From Lonicera japonica (lineage: Eukaryota; Streptophyta; Magnoliopsida; Dipsacales; Caprifoliaceae), in assembly GCA_021464415.1 (NCBI GenBank), contig CM038468.1:39792969-39856968 (forward strand): DNA of 64,000 bases, written 5' to 3'. The notes under the pieces are model-generated. The model was not told the origin of the DNA, searched no databases, and saw only the letters and a list, made by a program, of their open reading frames with translations. Made by a program: the position numbers and the translations under genes. Shown piece after piece: positions 36,266 through 47,315 of the stretch (its first letter is position 1; every line of letters starts with the position of its first letter).

Positions 36266-37801
36266 TGTAGACACCCCGATCCGTGACCCCTGCAAGAACC
36301 CTAACGACCTTCAAGAACTGTTGTTTTTTGGCCCGGGACCCACCCGAACACCTGAAACTTCTCCGAAAGGGTTTGTTGGCCAAACAAACCTTTTTTCAAA
36401 AGAGATTGTCGCACGACATATTATATTGTTGCGCGACAATCCCACTATGTCGCGCGACAATCCCCTTCTGCACCAGACCATCCACTCTCTGACACATCAT
36501 TCTGTCAGAAACATCACTTCAGCCGTTTATCGCGCTACATTGACACATTGTCGCGCGACACTTGCCCTTTTTGGGGAAATGTCGTGCGACAATCTTCCCG
36601 GAGCAGTATAAATAGGCCAACACCCCTAAGGGTTCTAGGCAGCAACTTGGGATCAAAGAATTCTGAATTTTAATCTGATTTTCTAGTCTTTTATCGAGCT
36701 TTCTCTATTACCGTCTTATTTCTGAAGAGTTATCGAATCTATTCTCGACACTCGACGTGTCCCGTCTCTGGAATCAAATTCTCGGAAATACCTGAAGAAT
36801 GAAAAGATTATTATCGCCGAAAATCTCTCTGCCGCATCATATTTTCTTTCTTATATTATTATTCTCGTCGGGAAGGTAAAGAAAGTCCCTTCTAGTATTT
36901 AAAATTAGATATATGTGCACTTGTTTTATTTCTGTTATTTTGTCCACGTTTTATTTGAATAAACTTATTACCAAGTTACAAATAGTCTACCGTTTTCAAA
37001 ACAAAAGACCCTGATAAAACCATTTTCAAAACCAGAAGAGTAAGTACATTATCGTTCGGAATAAAATCCTATTTTCAAAACCCGGACCGGTAAAACTTAC
37101 CTAGGAATTAAAACTCGACGTATCTTGTCTGGTTCATAGATTGCGATACATCCAGTAGAACTCCCCTCAAGAGTTCCAATTCCATATTGAATTAGTTCCA
37201 CTACAAGATCCGAACCTTTCCAAAATAATCACAACTCGAGAAAACCGTCATTATCTGAGGAAATAATACGGAATACTCTTTCAAAATAAAAAGGTTTTTG
37301 TCATTTGTCATTTACATCTTTTAAATATAAAAACATCGGATCTCGAAATACAAGGTTTTCATCCCTTTTCCCGTTTTTCCCCCAAAATTAGGGTTTTCAC
37401 TTAGAAAGTAGTAGACTGTCAGTAAAAGCATCCAAGTTCTTCAACATAGAATAAACATATAAGGCCACTAGAGACCGAGAGGGCGGAATGGGTGCTTAAC
37501 ACCTTCCCAAACCGTAATATAGTTTCCGAACCCTATAGAATCCTGGTTTCGTAGACAAACATGTAAAGGAAAGGCTTGCCTATAGCCTTTTCTCTTACAT
37601 GACCCATTTTTGTCCGTTTTCTTGTAAAACGTACTGGCGACTCTGAATGAACTCCTTTTCATCTAGAAATAGAACATAAGGACACATGATCTAAATCAAC
37701 GGAAACACTCCAGCAAATGGAACGACGAAATTCGTTCCGACGTTTCAGACGCCCAACCAAACGGGGACGAGACCCGGGGGTCGCATTTGCGGATTCTCAC
37801 A
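36266..37801 (+). mobile_element. Ogre/Tat-like solo LTR, 1,536 bp
   Basis: Begins 'TGTAGACACCCCG' and ends '..GGATTCTCACA', the same terminal pattern as the LTR at 6029-10,710. Target duplication catag / cctag (36,261-36,265; 37,802-37,806) with one change. Only one LTR and no internal region are present, so unequal LTR recombination is likely. Internal landmarks: several 'tcgcgcgacaat' repeats (36,405-36,590), a TATA-like 'agtataaatagg' (~36,605) and the 'gtaaaacgtactggcgactc' region (~37,625). It splits the zf-RVT region of the LINE; removing it plus one duplication rejoins the frame from 'GISDDH' to 'CKFYGI'. Confidence 0.87.
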
Positions 37802-38751
37802 CCTAGATGTAAATTTTATGGCATTAGTGAGAGTAGTATACATATATTCAAAGACTGGAGGAAAGATAAAGACATTTGGAACCACCTGAGGGGTAATACT
37901 CATAGCTGTGACAGTGATATCACAATAAAAAAGTGGCTGGATGACAACCTTCAAGAGAGAAGATAAAAATCAGCGAGTAGCTGTTCCTTGGAACATTTTA
38001 TTTGCTATTATTGTGTGGTGCATTTGGATTAATATAAATGATTTATTTTTTAGAAACATGGATTCTAATCACTCCCAGATTGTAATTAAAAGCAGCAAAA
38101 TGGCTATTAACTACTGTGAAGCTTTTAACAGCAATGTGAGAGAAAAAAATAAACAAATATGACAAACTCATAAGATGGGTTTACCCTACTGCAGGCCTTA
38201 TCAAAATCAACACTGATGGAAGTGTCCTAGAAGGAGGCTACGCAAGCTATAGAGGACTTGCAAGAAATGATGAGGGACGCTGGATTGAAGGATTTTGCGG
38301 ATGAGTAGGAGCAACTGTCCTTGGAGCCGAACTTTAGGGAATGAGGCAAGGGCTCAAACTGGCTAAAGAGAGAGCCTGGGAAGGCATTGAACTTGAAAGT
38401 GACTCGCTAAATGCTGTTGACATTGTTAACAGCAAAGAGGAATTGAACAACCATCCAGAACGAAACCTCATTGAAGATTGCTGAAAGCTTAAAGGTGGAG
38501 TGAAAGCGAGAATATGGCATGCACCAAGGGAAGCCAATCGATGTGCTGATAAGATGGAAAAATTGGGCAGTACACAAAAGGAGCAATTGGTGCGGGTTCT
38601 GGTTCTTCCAGATGACGTGGTGGAAGATCTTATGGCTGATATAACTGGGGTAGCATACCCCAGAGGATACTAAGGCTGTTGTTTTATCTACCATTTTTTG
38701 GTTTTTTTCTTTTTTTCCTATAGTCACCAAAAAAAAATTATATACTACTAC

Positions 38752-39514
38752 ATCACTACTGTCCTAATTGGGATATGCTATCTTTTTGCTACAGATTCAG
38801 ACAGAGAGAAAGAAATGAGAAAGAAAGGTGGGTCTTTTTTCTTTCTCTTTTTGGGTTGGTTTGTATTGTGAGAAACATACATTTTTCCTCCATATTTATC
38901 AATGACTCTCTCTCTCTCTCAATAAGGGAATCAAATTTAATATCGATTTAATATGCACAGGGATAATCAAAAAGGGAAGACAAGAGAAAAAAAAAGAATG
39001 GGGGAAAGAAAACAGGAGATAATTGATAAATGTCAATTGAAAGTTGGAAACATTTGCATTTTTCTTTTCTTTCTCCGTTTCTTCATTCCCCTCTCTGTTT
39101 CTTCTTGCTAATGAGCCTAGTAAAAGAACTAATCAGAATTTCCTTTTATGCCCCTCCAGCAAATTTACGTGAATGGTACACACGTTTCTCCGTCCACAAA
39201 ATTAATGGAAGTTAGTTTAAGAGACTAAAGTGACATGCTAAAAATACATTAAGGAGTGATAAGTCAAAATTTGAATATCAAGAACCAAAATGACAATTCG
39301 AGTAAATATCAAGAGACTTAAGTGTTAAAAACTCATAATAATTTTTGAAAGGTAAAAGTTAAAATGTGTAAGTTGTCAAATAATATAATAATAATGATTT
39401 TCTCGTTTACCATGCCAAGGGAAAGGAATAGAGATAAAGCTTGCTTTATTATTTGTTTTTTTCCGGAGAAGTAATATACAAGAATATATAAACAAATATA
39501 ATATAATTATAATA
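38752..39514. other. Non-coding DNA beyond the LINE
   Basis: Continues the pre-insertion locus from 24,992. It contains GA/CT-rich and T-rich low-complexity stretches (38,800-38,925; 39,055-39,105) and no supported gene. Confidence 0.5.
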
Positions 39515-39840
39515 GAAAACAAGTTTTTTAGTTTTCTACTAAAAAATCAATTTCACTTTCACACTTTTTAAAATTTACTTTACTTTCTCTCTCATAAAAC
39601 TTTTAAAATATCTTAACTTTAAATCCAAAAATCAAAATTAGATAATATATATATATATATATATGAAACCTACTTATAGGGATCTATAAAATAAGATTTA
39701 TTGTGACTAGTTTTTGAGTTTTTTTTCATGAGCTTTTTTGAATTGGTTGAAAAAAATTCAACAAAAATCAAATTCAACATTTTATCCTACTTTCACACTT
39801 CCACAAAAAAAAAACTAAACAATTCCACCGAATAGCCTAA
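39515..39840. repeat. Dispersed MITE-like repeat R, copy 1
   Basis: Shares 'actttctctctcataaaa', 'aaaatcaaaattagataata', 'gaaacctacttat' and 'atctataaaataagat' with copies at 44,206-44,535, 50,614-50,960 and 58,975-59,235. Where ends are clear the family is bounded by 'TTTGGTTG' and 'CAACCAAA', suggesting a hAT-type MITE. Non-coding. Confidence 0.75.
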
Positions 39841-39883
39841 GCATTTTAAAGCTAATGCGACTTTTTGACACTAAGAACGTCTC

Positions 39884-42056
39884 AAATAAGCATGTGTAAA
39901 TCATGACAAATATGATTTGTATAAAATTTAAACATTGTGTGTAATTTTGTGTGCTCTAATGATGTTGTGTAAAATATGCCACATCATCTTTTATGTAAAG
40001 GGTGATTTGATTTCTATCCACAATATCTCGCAGTTAATCCGCGTTATTAAGTTAATCCACGTTACCTACTAAATTAATCCACGAATGTGGACAGACTGAC
40101 AAAAAATATTATTGATTTAATTTTATAAATATTGTTTTATTAATGATTTAATATTAAAAAATCTACTAGATTAATAAGAACATTCACTTTAATTAAATAA
40201 ATAAAAATAGGGGTAATTAGTTTTAAGGATGAATATTCCTTTATCTATCTATTTAAGGACACAACTTTTATACCAATAATTTAAGGTCCAAAGTTTTGTT
40301 TAAAATACAAACTTTTACGGATAAATAATTAATATTAAATTAATATAACTACAAAACTAATTTATATTATTGTTATTCCTATAATGTCACTATCATCTAA
40401 TTGATTATTAAACTAATCTAAACTTCTAAAATCTTGCTAGAAACTAGTATCTATAAAATCAAATTCAAAATTCAAATTTAAATAATCAAACAACTTCTAA
40501 CAACTTAATCAATTACTAAAATATAAAAAATCAAATAATTCAAAATTTAAATTTCAACAATCAAAAAAAAAATAAACAACATAACCAAATTGATTAGTAA
40601 TTAACAACGGTGATTTTATTTCTATCCGTGAAATTTGTCGGTTTATTCCTCTTTTTGGGTTTTACAAAGATAATCTCTATTGCCCAGCCACTAAGTTTAA
40701 CCACATTATTGGATAAACTCACAAAACTCAATACTGGCATAATTTTTTAAAAATAGTGATTCTTTTTTATTTAATTGTAAATTATTCACCAATTTTTACT
40801 TCTATCCACCGTCATATAATATATCAAAAACAAGAGATAAATTGTATAATAAAATGATATTTTTAATATATATAATTTACTGTCAATTATATCCACTTTT
40901 CGGACTCAAAATTAGACTATAATATTATACTATAGTCTATAATTCACATTTGTTTTCAAAATTGAGATTATACAATAATTCACATTAGTCTTGGAATAGT
41001 AATTACACAATAAGTATACTTTAAAACATTTGTAATACGTTTACAAAATTTAGTTCCTACCTAGAAGCCAATTAAAATTATAACTTAATTACAGATTCAT
41101 GATGACAAACAAGAAAACAAACATATGCTATAATGGAATATTCTTCCTTTGACTTGAAAGAATTAAGATCGAAGGAAACGATATTTATTGCCTCCACTAA
41201 TTCTTAATTAGTTTCGTAAGTTCCAATACTGCTTTATTTTTATTTTTAAAGCCCTCATTGTATAGAAAAAAATAAAAAGAAAATAGTAAACTCATTTGTT
41301 GAAAAAAATTATTCATTAGTGTTATGATGTAATAATATAATTAATTCCGTCCAGTTTTGTAATGTTGTATGTTTTTGATGAATAATGAATATAAAGTACT
41401 TTTATCAGTATACCTTTTAACAAATTAAGGAAATATATTATTAAGGAAATATATTATAATTAGGAAACTAATTTTAAAAGTAAATATATTTAAAGGATTA
41501 CTAATTGATGGATATACTTCTCAATTTTTATAAGGAAGTTTTTAGAAGTTTGTTTCAAGATTAGCATAAATCAAGGATAGATAAACTGAAAAAATCCGTC
41601 GATAGAAATAAAATTACCTCTGTGTAAAATGATAGTGTATTTTATACATTCATCTTACGCATCTACATCATTATTTTTTCTCGCTCCAACTTTTTACAAA
41701 AACTTCAAAATAGTATAATTAAAAGTAAAAAATATATTTTGTAATAAAACTTGCATATTTGAATTCTACTCATCAAGATCTTTAAATCAATATCCACTTT
41801 GACTATTTAATTATAAATAAAAAATATTTATAAAAAATGTTGAATATTATATATTTCATGTGTTTTCATATAATTGGTGCATCATAATTTTACACAAGAT
41901 TATAGGTTTGAACAATTTGAGCAAAAATGAGAATATGTATAATTTATATGTAAAACAACTTTTTTATCAACTAAATATCAATTGTTTATTAGTTCACATG
42001 TTTTTACATATCAATTTTACACATCAATTTTACACATTACTATTGGAGATGCTCTA
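39884..42056. mobile_element. Degenerate GAGCAT-family MITE interrupted by a MULE-like element
   Basis: The right end 'attggagatgctctaataa' (42,040-42,058) matches the termini of the MITEs at 32,099 and 63,226. Sequences on both sides of the insert (39,884-40,000 and 41,619-42,055) share the 'tgtgtaaaat' and 'ttttaca' style of this family. The left terminus is degraded. It adjoins the start of the WAT1 3'-flank homology at 42,058. Confidence 0.45.
40001..41620. mobile_element. MULE-like element(s), TIR family of 1,093-2,340
   Basis: The left end 'GGTGATTTGATTTCTATCC' at 40,001 and the inverted right end at 41,618 (reverse complement 'GGTAATTTTATTTCTATCG') match the 1,093 element. An extra internal left terminus 'GGTGATTTTATTTCTATCC' at 40,609 suggests two nested or tandem insertions. 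Possible 9-bp target duplication tatgtaaag/tgtgtaaaa (7 of 9). No coding sequence. Confidence 0.65.
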
Positions 42057-42057
42057 A

Positions 42058-42582
42058 TAAATTATACCAACATTTTTATCGCGGTGGCCGGTTCTAATTC
42101 AGTTCATGCCACGGCAAAATGACAAACATGCATTAAACATTCACGAGCCTATCGCTATCCATTGTGCTCAGCTCGATGAGTTGAAGGAAATAACATACGA
42201 CTTTGGTACAAACGCTTAGATTTGTGTGGGGGTTAGTGATTATATATACCATGGTATATATCTTGAAAAATGGGCAGGCTTCATGGATCAAAACATTGGA
42301 TTCTAACAAAAATACTGTCATAGAGTGTGTAACAAATCTGCACTAGATGTCACTCCTAGATTCGAGTGGGTGTCTCTCACGGGTAGACTAACCCAATTGT
42401 TCCATACAAGAGGCTTGAAGTAAGCCACCCATAAACAATCATAATAGTTGCTAGTTGCAAAATTGCAATAATGCCTAAATCTTCGGAAGATACAATTATA
42501 AATTGACTCTTGGACATAACTCTAACAAAAGGTACTGTTTTTTAAATTGGAATTGAGTCCCTAAATCTTCCGAACTGCCCGA
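42058..42582. repeat. WAT1 3' flank, duplicated at 15,186-15,758
   Basis: Shares 'accaacatttttatc', 'acaaacgcttagatttgtgt', 'ttcatggatcaaaac' and 'tcgagtgggtgtctctcac'-type blocks with unit A. It probably includes the 3' UTR of the WAT1 gene; no poly(A) site could be fixed. Confidence 0.75.
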
Positions 42583-42760
42583 CTAAACGGGGCTCACCAA
42601 AGGCCTGTTTGCCTGAACTTCGTTAACTTCCCTTGGTGGATCTCTTGGTAATACTTCTGGTGAAGGAGGAGGAGGAGGAGGAGGAGGAACCATAATCTCC
42701 TTGTTTTTAGCCCATAGAAATAAGTAGAGCCCTATTATTATAAAAGACATGCCCAGCAAG
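42583..42760 (-). CDS. WAT1 exon 7 and stop
   Basis: 178 nt. Residues 308-366: TM10 'LLGMSFIIIGLYLFLWAKNK', then a cytoplasmic tail with eight prolines encoded by a CCT repeat (plus strand (AGG)n at about 42,662-42,688), ending '..NRPLVSPV' and TAG at 42,585-42,583. Unit A keeps only the tail end of this exon. Confidence 0.9.
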
Positions 42761-45700
42761 CTGCAAATTGCAATCCCAAAATGAGAAAAATTAGGTTGTT
42801 TTGTATAAATTAGAAACAATACAAAAATTTCACAATAAACAATATAATTTGCTTGAATATGTACGACTAAGAGAGATAGATCTCATTACTGAGACACAAA
42901 AAAATGACTTAAACGATGTGATATTAGTGTATTAGTTAGTTGGCAGTTTGATAACGTGTGAATCTCGGTTACCCATTAATACAATATTGATATTACGGTA
43001 GTATTTGGTTGAGATTTTAAAAGGAAGTTTTTAAATGCACCCACATAATCCGTCTTTTCACCTCACTAAAAGTCAAAGTTACGTTAATCTTAACCTAAAA
43101 AATAGCATAAAATCCTTTCTTCTCACCCCGCTTTCTATACTTTGAAAAAATCGCCATTAATTTATCTTCTCACCCATTTAAAGTTTTAAAAATTAAAAAA
43201 TTACATTCTTTCCAACAAACAAACATCTCATAAAAGTATGCTTATAAGTATTTTCATAATTTTATATAGATTACTAGACTTTTATTTTTATTTTTATTTG
43301 CACCGGCATAATAACGTTTTCAATGACGTTTTTCTTAATTTGTTCAATCTTTTTATTTGAGCATGCATGCAAATAAAGTTCAATAAAACTCATGTTAAGT
43401 TATTTAATATTAAAGTTAAAGAAAGGTAGTATTAACGTGTGTCTAATATGTCATATATATATATATATATATATATGTATTGTATGTTGTGTTTTTATTG
43501 TTTCAATATTTAATTTCTTAAAATTAATTGTAAAAAAATATTGAAAAAGGAAATAGTTTGGGGAGAAAATCTCTGTCATTTTAATATTTTGTAAGAAAAT
43601 CGTTTTCTTGAATCTCTAAAAAATTAAATATAATAGAAATCGAAAGTAAAAAAATATGTTAATAAATGATTTATTTTTATGAAAACTATTTTATTTTTTC
43701 AAATCATTTTTTCCCTTTTCACAAAAGACAACATATATTTACAAACAAAAAATTGATCTTTTAATATTTTTGAAGTAGTGAATTAAGTATTATATTTACT
43801 TATTTGATAAAGATAAAAATAAAATTTGTAAATAAATTTGAAATATGAATAATAACCATTTAAGAAAAGATTATATAAAATATCATATAATTACTAAAAC
43901 TTATTTATGACAATTAATATTTTGTATCTTGGATGTATTATTTAGATGAAATTTTTAATAAAATTTATTAAGAACGATGTAAATTTTATTATTATGTTTT
44001 ATCTTAATAAAAAATTTAATATTATTTAATGTTTTTACTTTTAGCTACAAAATTTTATTGTTCCTATATTGTTTCAGTAAACTCACCCAACTGCTGGGGT
44101 GAAATGCAAGATTTTTTAAAGATTTGATGGGGTGAAAAGAAAGTATTCTCACACTGGGGTGAGAAGACTGATTTTGTGGGTGCATGTAAGAACACCCTTT
44201 TAAAATTAAGTTTTTAAAATTCTTATCAAAAAGTCAACTTTACTTCACATTTTTCAAAATTCACTTCATTTTACTTTCTCTCTCATAAAATTTTTAAAAC
44301 ACCATAACTTTAAATTCAAAAATCAAAATTAGATAATATATATATATATATATTTGAAACCTACTTATCGAGATCTATAAAATAAGATCCCTTGTAACTA
44401 TTTTTTGATTTTTTTTCATGAGTTTTTTTGAATTGATTGAAAAAAACTTCAACAAAAATTAAATTCACTTTTCAACATACTTTCACACTTTCCAAAAACT
44501 TACCTAAAAAATATGTTTTAAAATATCAACCAAACAAGCACGTACATGTTCTGAATGATTTTTTTATGTCTCAATTCTAAGTCCTTCCAAAATTACTCTA
44601 TTTTATTTGGATGAAATGGAGCAGTATTCTCTATACAAGTTGGTTTTTCCCTAGTTCAGAACCTATTACGTCATGAAATTTTATTATAGTTTATGCACTT
44701 CAAAATAAAAAATTCAAAGAAAAGGCACAGTTATATGTGGTATTACTTGGTGCCTATTAATTTTTACAATTGAATATTTTCGTATTATAATTTTGAAATA
44801 TAAAATTTAGAAAATAAAAATATGAACACCAATTTCATTTATGAGATAATGCTTAATACATTAGTGAGTTGCACGTTGAAAAATATACAACCCACCGATA
44901 GTATGAATAATCAGTATATATAACTGACAAGTGTAACATTGCTTAAAAAAATTATAGTACCTTCCAAGAGTGATATCTTGATGAAGAAATAAAGCTTCCG
45001 CAATAGCCACCAGTATAAGTGAGATAGGGTTGAACATGGAGGGGTAAGTTGGACCTCTTTTTGCGACAGCCCATAAAACTAAACATGATGTCACAATTGA
45101 AATCAATGCCCCCTACGAATATAAATAATTACTTTTAGACAAGGTAGTTAATATTGCATATCAAATCTGTGTCGGTTTGTCAAAAAATAATATTGTGTAT
45201 CATAACGTATCGTAAAATACATTTTAATTTTAATTATTCATAAGAGTATACATTTTTTATGTATAAAGCCTCATGCATACATATAGCAAACATGCGTATA
45301 AATCAAAAATATCAATATTTTATTCATATTTCATTAAATTTTAGAAAACCCAATACAAAAAGTCAATGGGCTTCTAAATAAATAATGTCCATATTAGCCT
45401 AAAAGTCTTGTTCACTACCAATATTTTAAGGGCCAGTTTTTAGCACACGCTATTTTTTTTTATTTAATGGTTAAAACATTAAACTTAAATTAATAATAAT
45501 TAATAACTCTAAATCTTTTTTCATCATCATCAACATCCATCACCACCGCCATGGCCACCCCCACCACCATCCAAATCATCATCTCTCTTCCAAAAAAGTA
45601 AGATACTTATTGTTCCTTATTTACATTTCATTTTATTTTTAAATTATTGGATACAAACAAACGAAAAAATAATTAAAAAACAAAAACAGAGTACGAAGAA

Positions 45701-47249
45701 TATTTACTCGATTCCTAGGAACCAAGTAGTGTTCAATTTACTAGGCCCAAAAGAATTGAATTAAGCTTTGCGTCATTTTTCTAATTCCATTCGATTCTTT
45801 GAGATCGAGTGACATGTGCTTTATTCAGTTTCTTTTGGGCGAGTATGATGAACATTATTCCGTTCCTAGGAATCGAGTAAACCTTCTTCCATGGTGGAAC
45901 TTTATTTTGACGTGGTGTGTGCACCAGCCAAACTAAAATATCTTCTTTATTTTTCCTAAAGAACAAATCTAATATATCATTATTTATAGTACATGGTGAA
46001 ACTTTATTTTTAATTAATAACAAAAAAGTTCGAAAGAAAAAGAGAGGGAACAATTAGACTGAGAAAAATGATTTAGAAAATAATGATTTAAGATGAGATT
46101 TGTGGTGTGAGTAGCGTGAATAACGTGATTTATTTTATTTTTAATTTTTTGAATTGTAGAGTGAAAGATAGGAGAGTGATTTTAAATTAATATTAATTAA
46201 TTTTTAAATTGAGTATAGAGTTTTAGGAGAGTTATTAAGATATAAAATATACTTATAAAGTGTTAAAAAAAATAAAAAATGAAAAAACGTGCGTCTATAG
46301 TAATTTTAATTTTAAATATATAAAAAAATATTGTGGGCCCCTCCGATGTTCCTCCACTATCAACTTTTTTGTTTTTATGCTCATTAGTTATAGGTCAGGT
46401 TCTCTCTTTCTCTCTCTCTCCCTCTCCCTCTCCCTATGTATATATCTTCCTCCCTTTTCTTGGTTTCCACCGACATCCCCTTCATCTTCTTCTTCCCCCC
46501 AAATCGCTGCCGTCTGCCGACCTCATAGCCGCCGGCAGCAGCAAATCAGGTACTCTCTCTCCTTGCTGCCCAGATCGCCGTTTCTCTCTCTCTCTCTCTC
46601 TCGCTGCTTCTATTGTAATGTTTTTTGGGGGCTTTAAAGTTCAACCGAGTTATTTAATTGTTCAACTTTAAAAATTTAAAAATTAAGAAGACATAATAAT
46701 TATTTTAAGAAAAAATATTTATTTCTAAAAATGACTTTTACTTTTTTCTAATAAAAAAAGATGGTGGGATCACAATAAAAAAATAGTGATAACTTAAAGG
46801 GTAATATCGAAAATAATAAAAAAATATTTTAATTAATAACTTGTTAAATATAAAAAGTGAATAATTATTTTAAAACATCTAAAAATAAAATAGTGAAGAA
46901 TTAAATTAAGATGGAGGAAATATTAAGTTACATAGTTTAAACTTAAGTCAACCTAGATTATAATTTTGATGATGTAAAAAAAAAATATAAGAATTTAATT
47001 ATTTTTTTTAAAAGAACACTTACATTAAAATTCTCGAGATTTGTGCAAAAACAACACAACCTATATAAAGTTATTTATAATTTCTAAAGCACGGTTACTC
47101 CAAATTAAATATGGGTTCCTTTCCCGCTTCGCCGAGATTATGCATAATTTTTTTTTTATTTATACACTAAAATTACCCGCCAATACATGCGATGCTTGCA
47201 TGATTTGTTGCCAAGTGTCCCAGTAATTCAATTTCAATTTGTTGCACTA

Positions 47250-47315
<66 letters not shown>

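Larger units (their letters stand above)
27499..38673 (+). pseudogene. LINE ORF2 (endonuclease-RT-RNase H), interrupted
   Basis: Starts ATG at 27,499. Endonuclease: 'VVLMETK' (catalytic Glu), 'LVAGDFNN' (Asp) near 27,898 and 'TSSDHCP' near 28,163. The linker runs to 28,760, where the CACTA element is inserted; the frame resumes at 34,281 with 'FDWDRAYMNS'. Reverse transcriptase: 'QFRPITLCN' (~34,548), 'FLSGRQTTDNI' after a frameshift (~34,655), 'FKIDLEKAYD' (~34,760), 'RGIRQGDLMSPYIFVL' (~34,935), 'LFFADDLMLF' (~35,075, catalytic DD). A further frameshift lies near 35,275 and there are stops at about 35,475 and 35,640. zf-RVT 'WKLKIPYKIIHFLWTLRQDK' (~36,160) is split by the solo LTR and resumes at 37,806. 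RNase H: 'KINTDGS' (~38,205), 'ELESDSLNAVD' (~38,392), 'IWHAPREANRCADK' (~38,513); stop TAA 38,671. Inactive. Confidence 0.92.
25009..38735 (+). mobile_element. L1-type LINE, 6.3 kb, with three nested insertions
   Basis: Delimited by a perfect 16-bp target duplication 'aattatatactactac' at 24,993-25,008 and 38,736-38,751, with an A run at the 3' end. Order: ORF1 (DUF4283 + CCHC zinc knuckle), ORF2 (apurinic-type endonuclease, reverse transcriptase, zf-RVT, RNase H). Nested inside are a TRIM (26,369-26,726), a CACTA element (28,761-34,277) and an Ogre-like solo LTR (36,266-37,801). Subtracting them and their target duplications leaves about 6.3 kb, a plausible full length for plant L1 elements. 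Many TGG-to-stop changes and frameshifts make it inactive. Confidence 0.93.
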
